Source: Winslowiella toletana (GTDB lineage Bacteria > Pseudomonadota > Gammaproteobacteria > Enterobacterales > Enterobacteriaceae). Taken from it: a DNA stretch of 64,000 bases. The translations under genes and the position numbers were made by a program. Position 1 is the stretch's first letter; each line of letters begins with the position of its first letter. Shown one piece after another: positions 37,339-45,559 of this stretch. The notes beneath the pieces were generated by a model. It searched no databases and was not told the origin of the DNA. It was given only the letters and a program-made list of their open reading frames with translations. The stretch spans positions 2,542,001 through 2,606,000 of the forward strand of contig NZ_CP134152.1 in the NCBI RefSeq assembly GCF_032164335.1, given 5' to 3'.

Positions 37339-37733
37339 GTATCGGGCTCCGGGATAATATGGGGAAAAGCTTTGTCAGCTTATGTCACGATCTATCCAAG
37401 GTCGAGAGCAGAATTGAAAATCAGAGAAATTAAATTAGCGAAATAGCAATAGCAAAATTCTTGTTTACCACCAGAATGGTCTGTACGAATTCTCTCTGAA
37501 AAATTAATTTCAAATTATTCAATCGATTATATTTTCTTCTTTCATCGCTACCACTCCGCTCGGCACATGGAACCTCAGCAGCCCCCTTCAATTAAAAACT
37601 AACCACCTTTGCTGTGCGGTGCTGTTCGCCTTAACAGCACACTAAAGTCAAAATTGCCCGATCCGCCATTTGCTAAACTACAGCAATACCCCCTGTCTTT
37701 GTGCGGTACAAACTTTATCCCTAAGGGCTGACT
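37339..37733. other. Divergent promoter region of the lipoprotein and pyruvate:flavodoxin oxidoreductase genes
   Basis: 395 nt, AT-rich around 37420-37530, no gene supportable on either strand. It must hold the oxidoreductase promoter; I could not pick out a convincing operator. AAGGG lies 8 nt before the ATG at 37734. Confidence 0.4.
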
Positions 37734-40700
37734 ATGATAACTATTGACGGTAACGGGGCTGTTGCCTCTGTCGCTTTTCGCACCAGCGAAGTGATTGCTA
37801 TCTACCCAATTACCCCCAGTTCCACCATGGCCGAGTTAGCCGATGCCTGGTCTGGTGATGGCCGTAAAAATATCTGGGGCGATGTCCCGCGCGTGGTGGA
37901 GATGCAGTCGGAAGCCGGAGCCATTGCCACGGTGCATGGCGCACTGCAAACGGGCGCCCTCTCCACCTCTTTCACCTCATCTCAGGGTTTACTGTTGATG
38001 ATCCCGACGCTGTACAAACTGGCCGGTCAGCTAACGCCATTTGTCCTGCACGTCGCGGCTCGCACCGTTGCCACCCACGCGTTATCAATTTTTGGCGATC
38101 ACTCGGATGTGATGGCCGTGCGCCAGACCGGCTGCGCGATGCTGTGCGCCAGCAGCGTGCAGGAAGCGCAGGATTTTGCGCTGATTGCGCAAATGGCGTC
38201 ACTGAACAGCCGGATTCCATTTATTCACTTTTTTGATGGCTTCCGCACGTCCCATGAAATCAACAAAATTGCACCGATTTCCGATAACACGCTGCAAAAT
38301 CTGATGCCACAAAGCGCTATCGATGCCCATCGCCAGCGAGCATTATCACCGGATCATCCAATTATTCGCGGCACCTCCGCTAACCCGGATACTTACTTCC
38401 AGTCGCGCGAGGCCACCAATCCCTGGTATAACGCCACCTGCGGTCATGTGGAAAAGGCGATGAATGATTTCGCCGCCGAAACCGGCCGTCAGTATCAGCC
38501 GTTTGAGTATTACGGTCATCCACAGGCCGATCGCGTTATCGTGATCATGGGTTCTGCGGCCGGTACTTGCGAAGAGGTGATTGACGAACTGTTGCAACGT
38601 GGCGAGCGCGTCGGTGTGGTGAAAGTGCGCTTGTATCGGCCGTTTTCTGCCAAACACCTGCTACAGGCAATTCCTCTTAGCGCCAAAAATATTGCGGTGC
38701 TGGACCGCACTAAAGAGCCGGGCGCTGTGGCTGAACCGCTGTATCTGGATGTAATGACGTCAATCGCGGAAGCGTTCAGCCGCGGTGAACGTCAACAAAT
38801 GCCACGGGTGACGGGCGGACGCTACGGTTTATCATCGAAAGAATTTGGCCCGTCCTGCGTGCTGGCGATTTACCGCACACTGGCGACGGACAACCCACCA
38901 GCGCGCTTTACCGTTGGCATTTACGACGATGTCACCCACCTTTCATTGCCGCTGCCGGAAAACAGCCTGCCAAACCATGCCAAACTTGAAGCACTGTTTT
39001 ACGGCCTCGGCAGCGACGGCACCGTCTCTGCAACTAAAAACAATATTAAAATTATTGGCAACAGCACGCCGTTAAACGTGCAGGGCTACTTTGTCTATGA
39101 TTCGAAAAAAGCGGGCGGATTAACCGTATCCCATCTGCGCGTCAGTGAACGACCGATCCACTCTGCCTACCTGGTCGATAAGGCAGATTTTATTGGCTGC
39201 CACCAGCTACAGTTTATTGATAAATACCAGATGGTTGAGCGACTTAAACCGGGCGGCACCTTCCTGCTGAATACCCCGTATAGCGCCACAGAAGTCTGGT
39301 CACGCTTACCGCAGGAAGTCCAGGCGCTGCTGCGGCAGAAACAGGCGCATTTTTATGTCATTAACGCGGCGAAAATTGCCCGCGACTGCCAGCTGGGTGC
39401 GCGTATTAACACCGTGATGCAGATGGCCTTCTTCCAGCTGAGCCAAATTTTATCCGGCGACAGTGCGTTAATTGAACTGCAGAACGCCATTGCCCGCAGC
39501 TACAGCAGCAAAGGCCAGCAGCTGGTTGAACGTAACTGGCAGGCGCTGGCAGTAGCGCAGCAGGCTATACAGCATGTGCCGTTACAGCCGGTCGATGCCA
39601 ACAGTCCGCTGCGCCCGCCGGTGGTTTCCGATGCGGCACCCGATTTTGTGAAAACGGTCACCGCCGCAATGCTGGCCGGACTGGGCGATGCGCTGCCGGT
39701 ATCCGCTCTGCCGCCAGATGGCAGCTGGCCAACCGGCACCACCCGATGGGAAAAACGCAATATCGCGGAAGAAGTGCCAATCTGGAAACCTGAACTGTGC
39801 ACTCAGTGTAATCATTGCGTCGCCGCCTGCCCGCATTCGGCAATCCGCGCCAAAGTCGTGGCGCCAGAAGCACTTGACTCAGCACCTGAACAGTTACAGT
39901 CAATGGATGTGAAAGCGCGCGACATGCGCGGTCAGAAGTATGTCTTACAGGTGGCACCAGAAGATTGTACCGGCTGTAATCTCTGCGTCGAAGTCTGCCC
40001 GGCGAAAGACCGTCAGCAGCCGTCGATCAAGGCGATTAATATGATGTCGCGTCTTGAACACGTGGAAGAAGAAAAACAGAATTATGACTTCTTTCTTCAG
40101 TTGCCAGAAATCGATCCGGCCCAGCTTGAGCGCATTGATATCCGCACCTCGCAGCTCATTTCGCCGCTGTTTGAATACTCAGGTGCTTGTTCAGGCTGTG
40201 GGGAAACGCCGTACATTAAATTGCTGACGCAGCTGTACGGTGACCGCCTGCTGATCGCCAATGCCACCGGCTGCTCATCGATTTATGGCGGTAACCTGCC
40301 GTCAACGCCTTACACCACCAATGCTGAAGGACGTGGGCCGGCGTGGGCCAATTCGCTGTTTGAGGATAATGCCGAGTTTGGTCTGGGCTTTCGTTTAACC
40401 GTCGACCAACACCGACAGCGCGTCAATCGTCTGCTGGAGCACTACCGCAATCAACTGCCAGAGCAGTTGGCAGACGAGCTTAAAAGTGACAGTGTCACCA
40501 TAGCGCAGCGGCGGCAGCAGATTTCCGCCCTGCGCGATGCCCTACAGCATATTGATGAAGACGATGCCCGGCAGTTAATCAGCGATGCTGATGCACTGGT
40601 GGAAAAATCAATCTGGCTGATTGGCGGGGATGGCTGGGCGTATGATATCGGTTTTGGCGGTCTTGACCATGTGCTGAGCCTGACGGAGAACGTCAATATC

Positions 40701-41264
40701 CTGGTACTTGATACGCAGGGCTACTCCAATACCGGCGGTCAGGCATCCAAAGCTACACCGATGGGTGCGGTAACTAAATTCGGTGAACACGGTAAGCGTA
40801 AGGCGCGCAAAGATCTGGGCGTCAGTATGATGATGTATGGCCATGTGTATGTGGCGCAGATTTCGCTTGGCGCACAGCTGAATCAGACGGTAAAAGCGAT
40901 TCAGGAAGCGGAAGCTTATCCAGGGCCTTCACTGATTATCGCCTACAGTCCCTGTGAGGATCACGGCTATGATTTAGCCAGCAGCCACGACCAGATGCGG
41001 CTGCTGACCTCCAGTGGCTTCTGGCCGCTGTATCGTTTTGATCCGCGCCGTACTGAGCAAGGCAAGTTACCGCTGGCGCTGGATTCACGCCCCCCGACCA
41101 GCGAACTGGAACAGGCACTAATGAATGAGCAACGTTTCCGCCGTCTTTACACGCAACAACCTGAAGTTGCGCGCCAGCTGTGGCATGATGCCAGTGAGGA
41201 TCTGCAACGCCGCTATCAAATGCTGGCACGGATGGCTGGTAAAGAGGAAACAAACGAGTCGTAA
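37734..41264 (+). CDS. ydbK: Pyruvate:ferredoxin/flavodoxin oxidoreductase (YdbK/NifJ)
   Basis: 1176 residues, the single-chain fused PFOR with all domains in order. The pyrimidine-binding domain has 'YPITPSSTMAELAD', then the transketolase C-like and gamma domains ('TKNNIKIIGNSTPLNVQG'). The ferredoxin-like insert has two [4Fe-4S] motifs, 'CTQCNHCVAACP' and 'CTGCNLCVEVCP' near residues 690-760. The thiamine pyrophosphate domain has the proximal-cluster cysteines 'CSGCGE' and 'ATGCSSIYGG', and 'GGDGWAYDIGFGG'. It decarboxylates pyruvate to acetyl-CoA and passes electrons to flavodoxin or ferredoxin. E. coli YdbK is SoxRS-linked. It probably shares a transcript with the ABM gene downstream. 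Confidence 0.95.
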   Translation: MITIDGNGAVASVAFRTSEVIAIYPITPSSTMAELADAWSGDGRKNIWGDVPRVVEMQSEAGAIATVHGALQTGALSTSFTSSQGLLLMIPTLYKLAGQLTPFVLHVAARTVATHALSIFGDHSDVMAVRQTGCAMLCASSVQEAQDFALIAQMASLNSRIPFIHFFDGFRTSHEINKIAPISDNTLQNLMPQSAIDAHRQRALSPDHPIIRGTSANPDTYFQSREATNPWYNATCGHVEKAMNDFAAETGRQYQPFEYYGHPQADRVIVIMGSAAGTCEEVIDELLQRGERVGVVKVRLYRPFSAKHLLQAIPLSAKNIAVLDRTKEPGAVAEPLYLDVMTSIAEAFSRGERQQMPRVTGGRYGLSSKEFGPSCVLAIYRTLATDNPPARFTVGIYDDVTHLSLPLPENSLPNHAKLEALFYGLGSDGTVSATKNNIKIIGNSTPLNVQGYFVYDSKKAGGLTVSHLRVSERPIHSAYLVDKADFIGCHQLQFIDKYQMVERLKPGGTFLLNTPYSATEVWSRLPQEVQALLRQKQAHFYVINAAKIARDCQLGARINTVMQMAFFQLSQILSGDSALIELQNAIARSYSSKGQQLVERNWQALAVAQQAIQHVPLQPVDANSPLRPPVVSDAAPDFVKTVTAAMLAGLGDALPVSALPPDGSWPTGTTRWEKRNIAEEVPIWKPELCTQCNHCVAACPHSAIRAKVVAPEALDSAPEQLQSMDVKARDMRGQKYVLQVAPEDCTGCNLCVEVCPAKDRQQPSIKAINMMSRLEHVEEEKQNYDFFLQLPEIDPAQLERIDIRTSQLISPLFEYSGACSGCGETPYIKLLTQLYGDRLLIANATGCSSIYGGNLPSTPYTTNAEGRGPAWANSLFEDNAEFGLGFRLTVDQHRQRVNRLLEHYRNQLPEQLADELKSDSVTIAQRRQQISALRDALQHIDEDDARQLISDADALVEKSIWLIGGDGWAYDIGFGGLDHVLSLTENVNILVLDTQGYSNTGGQASKATPMGAVTKFGEHGKRKARKDLGVSMMMYGHVYVAQISLGAQLNQTVKAIQEAEAYPGPSLIIAYSPCEDHGYDLASSHDQMRLLTSSGFWPLYRFDPRRTEQGKLPLALDSRPPTSELEQALMNEQRFRRLYTQQPEVARQLWHDASEDLQRRYQMLARMAGKEETNES

Positions 41265-41272
41265 CCCTGAGG

Positions 41273-41288
41273 GCGACATGCATGTCGC
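41273..41288. repeat. 16-bp perfect palindrome between ydbK and the ABM gene
   Basis: GCGACATGCATGTCGC lies in a GAGG...CTCC context. It resembles short dispersed intergenic palindromes of enterobacteria; a related GGCGGCG..CGTCGCC hairpin is at 27757. In mRNA it would form a hairpin between the two cistrons. Confidence 0.5.
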
Positions 41289-41317
41289 TCCGATAACAAC
41301 AAAACAGGAGAACAGCT

Positions 41318-41605
41318 ATGAGTAATAAAAGTCTGATGATTGTGGCTAAATTCGTTGCACAACCGGGTAAAGCCGATGAGCTGAAAAAAGTATTAAGCGC
41401 CTGCATTGCACCAAGCCGCGCCGAGTCCGGATGTGTGCATTACGATCTTTATCGCAGCGTTGAAGACGGCAACGTGTTTCTGTTTCATGAAACCTGGCAG
41501 GATGAAGCCGCTATCGCCGAACATGGTGAACAGCCGCATTTTAAAAAGCTGCTGGCCGGCTGCGAGAATCTGCTGAAATCCCCGCCGGAAATCATTAAAC
41601 ACTGA
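41318..41605 (+). CDS. ABM-domain monooxygenase (YgiN-like)
   Basis: 95 residues covering one antibiotic-biosynthesis-monooxygenase domain: 'MIVAKFVAQPGKADELKKVL', 'SRAESGCVHYDLYRS', 'VFLFHETWQDEAAIAEH'. The dimeric ferredoxin-like fold includes YgiN quinol monooxygenase and LsrG. AGGAG precedes the ATG. It follows the pyruvate:flavodoxin oxidoreductase by 53 nt on the same strand, so it may share its regulation and repair or detoxify quinols under redox stress; this is inference. Confidence 0.85.
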   Translation: MSNKSLMIVAKFVAQPGKADELKKVLSACIAPSRAESGCVHYDLYRSVEDGNVFLFHETWQDEAAIAEHGEQPHFKKLLAGCENLLKSPPEIIKH

Positions 41606-41655
41606 TTATCGATGACCGCCAAAGCACGCCGACTGCGGCCTTGGCGGATCGTTGC

Positions 41656-43035
41656 TTACTTCAGCAAGCGTGCGCGGCAGGTTTTACCTTTGATTTTGCC
41701 CTGCTGCAGCTGTTTCATTGCCTGGCGTGCGGCATCATGGCGGATCGCCACGTAAGCGTGGGTTGGCGTAATATCGATTTTGCCAATCAGCTCAGCCTTT
41801 AATCCGGCATCACCGGTCAATGCGCCGAGAATATCGCCCGGACGAATTTTCGCTTTGCGCCCACCATCAATACACAGCGTCGCCATCTCCGCATCCAGCG
41901 GTTTAATCGCAACCGATTTCAGTGCGCTGCCTGACTGCCAGTTTAGCTTCATTTGCAGATAATCTTCCAGCGCATGGGCGCGCACCATCTCATCCGGGGC
42001 AACGAAACTCACCGCCTTACCCTGCTGACCGGCGCGCGCGGTACGGCCAATACGGTGCACGTGCACTTCTGGATCGAAAGACAGCTGGTAGTTAACCACC
42101 ATTGCCAGCTCTTTAATATCCAGACCGCGCGCCGCGACATCGGTCGCCACCAGCACCCGGCAGCTGCCGTTGGCAAAACGAATCAGCACCTGATCGCGGT
42201 CGCGCTGCTCTAAATCGCCGTGCAGTGCCATGGCGCTGATCTGGCTGCCCTCCAGCGCCTGCGCGATATCGTCGCATTCACGTTTGGTATTACAAAACAC
42301 CACGCAGGACTTCGGCTGCTGCTCACTCAGCAGGCCCATCAGCATCGGCAGCTTATCGCGGTTACTGCCTTCCCAAAAACTTTGCTCAATCGCCGGCAGT
42401 TCAGAAACATCATCCGTTTCTACCGTCAGCGGATCGCGCTGAATACGATTACTGATCTGAGCGATACCCTGCGGCCAGGTGGCAGAAAACAGCAGGGTCT
42501 GACGTGACGGCGTGCTGTAGCCGATAATCGCATCGATATCATCACGGAACCCCATCTCCAGCATCCGATCGGCTTCATCCAGCACCAGCGTGGCGATGCT
42601 GCCAATATTCAGCGTTTCACGCTTAAGATGGTCGAGAATGCGCCCTGGCGTGCCCACTACGATATGCGGGGCATGTTGCAGCGAGTCACGCTGCACACCG
42701 ATCGGCTGCCCACCGCACAGCGTCAGAATTTTAATATTCTGGGTAAATCTCGCCAGACGGCGGAGCTCTTTGGTCACCTGATCCGCCAGTTCGCGCGTCG
42801 GGCACAGCACCAACGACTGAGTGGTGTACTGCGTCGGGTCGATACGCTGCAGCACGCCAAGGCCGAACGCAGCGGTTTTGCCACTGCCGGTTTTAGCTTG
42901 CGCACGCACATCGCGGCCAGCAAGGATGTCAGGCAGTGCAGCCGCCTGGATCGGCGTCATCGCCAGATAGCCCATCTCTTCAAGATTGGTCAGCTGGCTG
43001 GCGGGTAATTGCGTCAGGGTTGAAAAAGCGGTCAC
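41656..43035 (-). CDS. dbpA: ATP-dependent RNA helicase DbpA
   Basis: 459 residues. The DEAD-box core has 'AKTGSGKTAAFGLG' (motif I), 'PTRELADQV', 'TPGRILDH', 'VLDEADRMLEMGF' (DEAD), 'FSATWP' (SAT) and 'HRIGRTARAG' (motif VI). The C-terminal RRM-like RNA-binding domain (about 385-459) contains 'CIDGGRKAKIRPGDILGALTG' and 'KGKTCRARLLK'. That domain recognises hairpin 92 of 23S rRNA, making DbpA a 50S assembly helicase. Confidence 0.96.
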   Translation of the reverse strand: MTAFSTLTQLPASQLTNLEEMGYLAMTPIQAAALPDILAGRDVRAQAKTGSGKTAAFGLGVLQRIDPTQYTTQSLVLCPTRELADQVTKELRRLARFTQNIKILTLCGGQPIGVQRDSLQHAPHIVVGTPGRILDHLKRETLNIGSIATLVLDEADRMLEMGFRDDIDAIIGYSTPSRQTLLFSATWPQGIAQISNRIQRDPLTVETDDVSELPAIEQSFWEGSNRDKLPMLMGLLSEQQPKSCVVFCNTKRECDDIAQALEGSQISAMALHGDLEQRDRDQVLIRFANGSCRVLVATDVAARGLDIKELAMVVNYQLSFDPEVHVHRIGRTARAGQQGKAVSFVAPDEMVRAHALEDYLQMKLNWQSGSALKSVAIKPLDAEMATLCIDGGRKAKIRPGDILGALTGDAGLKAELIGKIDITPTHAYVAIRHDAARQAMKQLQQGKIKGKTCRARLLK

Positions 43036-43253
43036 GTAAACTCTCTGCAGAAATCGGGCGGGTTAATGGCGCGTAGTTTAGCAGAAAAGATCCTGCAGTA
43101 TCTCACAAGAGTTGGCGAACTCGCTGCCAGCCAGCAGAGCTTGAGGTATAAGACTAAATGTCAGGCAGGGTTCATCATCAGCAAAGGGAGGAATACAGCC
43201 TCTCGCTGAAAATGTCACCCGGTGACTATGCAATTACCAAACCTCATGCTAAA

Positions 43254-43273
43254 TTATACCTATATGGGTATAA
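43254..43273. promoter_or_regulatory. Palindromic operator overlapping the -10 of the toxin-antitoxin operon
   Basis: TTATACC-TATATG-GGTATAA is a perfect 7-bp inverted repeat that contains a TATAAT -10 box (43269-43274). It lies 20 nt before the toxin ATG. The layout is that expected of an XRE-antitoxin autorepression site. Confidence 0.7.
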
Positions 43274-43293
43274 TCCGACGAATGGATACGCGG

Positions 43294-43650
43294 ATGAAAA
43301 CACTATATTGGATCAACAGTAGTAAAAAAGATCTTCAGTCGTTACCTGAGAAGGATCAGGACACCTTCGGCTTTGCCCTGCATCTGGCGCAGTGTGGCGA
43401 TAAACATGTGCAGTCTAAGCCATTAAAAGGATTTGGCGGTGCCGGTGTACTGGAAGTTGTTGAGGACTTTTTTAGTGACACTTACCGGGCGGTGTATACC
43501 GTTAATTTTAATGATGCTGTGTACGTCCTGCACGCTTTTCAGAAAAAATCTTCATCCGGTATGGTGACGCCAAAGCCGGACATGGACAAAATTCGTGAAA
43601 GGCTGAAAACCGCAGAAAACCATGTTAAAGGAGTTTACCATGAGTCATGA
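43294..43650 (+). CDS. RelE/HigB-type toxin, phage-derived Gp49-like family
   Basis: 118 residues from the ATG at 43294, matching the family's usual 'MKxLYWIxSSKKDL' start. Conserved blocks are 'FGFALHLAQCGDKH', 'KPLKGFGGAGVLEVVEDF', 'DTYRAVYTVNF' and 'VYVLHAFQKKS', which define the Gp49-like (PF05973) group of RelE-superfamily toxins. These are typically ribosome-dependent mRNA interferases. An in-frame ATG at 43282 is also possible; the leader is very short. The gene overlaps the antitoxin gene by 11 nt. Confidence 0.88.
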   Translation: MKTLYWINSSKKDLQSLPEKDQDTFGFALHLAQCGDKHVQSKPLKGFGGAGVLEVVEDFFSDTYRAVYTVNFNDAVYVLHAFQKKSSSGMVTPKPDMDKIRERLKTAENHVKGVYHES

Positions 43651-43957
43651 TATTGAAATCAGCAGCGGCAATGTGTACGCCGACATCGGCCTGAATGATG
43701 CCGAAGAGATGCAGGTAAAAGCTCAGCTTGCTACCGCTATTGGCAATATTATTAAAAGCCGTCGCCTGACCCAGGAACAGGCAGCCAAGCTGCTCGGAAT
43801 AAGCCAGCCTAAACTGTCTACGCTGTTGCGTGGGCAGTTCCGCGGGATCAGCGAAGCCAAAATGCTTGATTGCCTGACTCGCTTAGGCCGTGATATCGAG
43901 ATTGTGGTCAGCAAACCGCGCTGCACCCCCGGCAGCTTGAAAGTTGTATTTGCCTGA
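43640..43957 (+). CDS. HigA-type XRE antitoxin
   Basis: 105 residues. The HTH_XRE/HTH_37 domain spans about residues 35-90: 'IIKSRRLTQEQAAKLLGISQ', then 'KLSTLLRGQFRGISEAKML'. AAAGGAG is 6 nt before the ATG and lies inside the toxin gene, so the antitoxin is translated at high rate although it comes second. Toxin-first order is characteristic of HigBA. It should neutralise the toxin and repress the operon at the palindrome at 43254. A 12-bp hairpin ends the operon. Confidence 0.9.
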   Translation: MSHDIEISSGNVYADIGLNDAEEMQVKAQLATAIGNIIKSRRLTQEQAAKLLGISQPKLSTLLRGQFRGISEAKMLDCLTRLGRDIEIVVSKPRCTPGSLKVVFA

Positions 43958-43961
43958 TACC

Positions 43962-43989
43962 CAGACAGCCTGACTTATCAGGCTGTCTG
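43962..43989 (+). terminator. Hairpin ending the toxin-antitoxin operon
   Basis: CAGACAGCCTGA-CTTA-TCAGGCTGTCTG, a perfect 12-bp stem 4 nt after the antitoxin stop; no T-tract follows. Confidence 0.65.
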
Positions 43990-44149
43990 CAAGCCCGCTT
44001 TGCTGATAATCGCTATCATCGGGTCTCGTTCAGCAGGCGCAGATTGGCATGTCGCCGTAAAACGCGCTGGCATTCGCCGCCGGAATCCGTACCATATGTA
44101 GCCCGCCATGCCCCTCTGGTGCCCATTTTAGAGTCAGAGCCTTAATAAA

Positions 44150-45085
44150 ATGCAACAAAATCAAGAAAACACCAAGAAAGAGCAGTATAACCTGAACAAG
44201 CTGCAAAAACGCCTGCGCCGCAACGTCGGTGAAGCGATTGCCGATTATAATATGATAGAAGATGGCGATCGCATCATGGTCTGTCTCTCGGGCGGTAAAG
44301 ACAGCTACACCATGCTGGAGATGCTGAGCAGCCTGCAGAAAAGCGCGCCAATCTCCTTCTCGCTGGTGGCGGTGAATCTTGACCAGAAGCAACCGGGATT
44401 CCCGGCGCATATTCTGCCGCAATATCTGGAAACGCTGGGCGTTGAATATCAGATCGTTAATGAAGACACTTATTCGATCGTTAAAGATAAGATCCCGGAA
44501 GGCAAAACCACCTGCTCACTGTGCTCTCGTCTGCGTCGCGGTATCCTCTACCGTACCGCCAGCGAGCTGGGTGCGACCAAAATCGCGCTCGGTCACCATC
44601 GCGATGACATCCTGCAAACGCTGTTCCTGAATATGTTCTACGGCGGCAAGATGAAAGGTATGCCACCGAAACTGATGAGCGATGATGGTAAACATATCGT
44701 TATCCGTCCACTGGCCTACTGCCGTGAGAAAGATATCGAGCGTTTTGCCATCGCGCGCCAGTACCCTATCATTCCATGCAACCTGTGTGGTTCACAGCCT
44801 AACCTGCAACGCCAGGTGATTGCCGATATGCTGCGCGACTGGGATAAACGCTATCCAGGACGCATTGAAACCATGTTCAGCGCCATGCAGAACGTGGTGC
44901 CATCGCACATGGCCGACCACGCTTTGTTTGATTTCAAAGGCATTCAGCACGGTAGTGAAGTCGTTGACGGTGGCGATCTGGCGTTTGACCGTGAATCAGT
45001 GCCCGCACAGCCGGTCGGCTGGCAGCCAGAGGATGACGACGAGCAGCAGCCGTTACAACGTCTCGACGTGTTAGAAATCAAATAA
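44150..45085 (+). CDS. ttcA: tRNA 2-thiocytidine(32) synthetase TtcA
   Basis: 311 residues, the length of E. coli TtcA. The PP-loop '[13 protein letters not shown]' lies near residue 46 and two CxxC pairs ('[12 protein letters not shown]' and '[15 protein letters not shown]') hold the labile [4Fe-4S] cluster. '[20 protein letters not shown]' is diagnostic. It adenylates C32 and installs sulfur in several tRNAs. In E. coli the Rac prophage inserts in this gene; here it is intact with no prophage nearby. It ends at a strong terminator. Confidence 0.97.
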   Translation: MQQNQENTKKEQYNLNKLQKRLRRNVGEAIADYNMIEDGDRIMVCLSGGKDSYTMLEMLSSLQKSAPISFSLVAVNLDQKQPGFPAHILPQYLETLGVEYQIVNEDTYSIVKDKIPEGKTTCSLCSRLRRGILYRTASELGATKIALGHHRDDILQTLFLNMFYGGKMKGMPPKLMSDDGKHIVIRPLAYCREKDIERFAIARQYPIIPCNLCGSQPNLQRQVIADMLRDWDKRYPGRIETMFSAMQNVVPSHMADHALFDFKGIQHGSEVVDGGDLAFDRESVPAQPVGWQPEDDDEQQPLQRLDVLEIK

Positions 45086-45104
45086 TCATAGCCAGATTAT
45101 CAAG

Positions 45105-45130
45105 GGCGGCAGATTCTGCCGCCTTTTTTT
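45105..45130 (+). terminator. ttcA terminator
   Basis: GGCGGCAG-ATT-CTGCCGCC, a perfect 8-bp stem followed by seven Ts. Its T-tract overlaps the stop codon of the convergent proline-rich ORF. Confidence 0.92.
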
Positions 45131-45290
45131 ATACGTGTGGCGGTGGATCAATGATTGGATGCGGGTTTGGCTCGTCAGGTGGCGGATCGGGCATCGGTTG
45201 TGGCCGTGGAATCGGTTCGGGAATCGGTATCGGATCGGTGGGAACCGGGTCAGAAGCCTGCGGACGTTCAGCATAATCACGGGTAGACAT
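45129..45290 (-). CDS. Small proline-rich protein, uncharacterised
   Basis: A 53-residue ORF below usual length cut-offs. After 'MSTRDYAERPQASDP' it becomes an almost continuous P-x or P-P series ('IPIPEPIPRP', 'PMPDPPPDEPNPHP') ending 'DPPPHV'; about 40 percent of residues are proline. AAGGAG sits 7 nt before the ATG at 45290, a much better start than any alternative frame here. I see no signal peptide. Proline-rich regular sequence suggests an extended polyproline-II rod or a binding tail. Function unknown; it is convergent with ttcA and sits between ttcA and zntB. Confidence 0.7.
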   Translation of the reverse strand: MSTRDYAERPQASDPVPTDPIPIPEPIPRPQPMPDPPPDEPNPHPIIDPPPHV

Positions 45291-45354
45291 GCGTTGCTCC
45301 TTCGTTAGGCATGGAGTTTAAGCATAGGAAGGATCGCTCTGGCTGGCAAACAAG

Positions 45355-45380
45355 CAAAAAAAAACCGGCGAGTAGCCGGC
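45355..45380 (-). terminator. Minus-strand Rho-independent terminator
   Basis: Read on the minus strand: CCGGC-TACTC-GCCGG followed by nine Ts (plus strand A-run 45356-45364). It lies about 180 nt beyond the zntB stop, so zntB would have a long 3' UTR, or a small RNA ends here. Confidence 0.75.
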
Positions 45381-45434
45381 GTCGTACGAATCAATTAGTG
45401 CTATGCGTTAATTCGAAAAAGGAAGTGAGACAAT

Positions 45435-45530
45435 ATGGAGCGCAACGTCCATCGCTTGACGTTACATTCACCTGCGGGAAAGATTGTGCCGCGACAGCGC
45501 CATCAATTTATTGATATCGATCAGCTTTAG
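45435..45530 (+). CDS. Possible 31-residue small ORF
   Basis: ATG at 45435 with GGAAGTGAG upstream, encoding MERNVHRLTLHSPAGK and ending 'FIDIDQL'. It is short and unsupported by any family I recognise. It overlaps on the opposite strand the putative zntB 3' UTR. It may be fortuitous. Confidence 0.25.
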   Translation: MERNVHRLTLHSPAGKIVPRQRHQFIDIDQL

Positions 45531-45559
45531 CCGCCCTTTTTACGAGTTATTGCTCATTT

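Noticed and set aside
44150..45085. Prophage insertion at ttcA, as with Rac in E. coli
   Set aside because: ttcA is intact and flanked by host genes; no integrase, att repeats or phage genes nearby. The neighbouring Gp49-like toxin belongs to a HigBA pair, not a prophage.
45086..45280. 64-residue minus-strand frame between ttcA and zntB
   Set aside because: It overlaps the proline-rich ORF in another frame, runs through the ttcA terminator and lacks a start signal; the proline-rich frame has the good ribosome-binding site.
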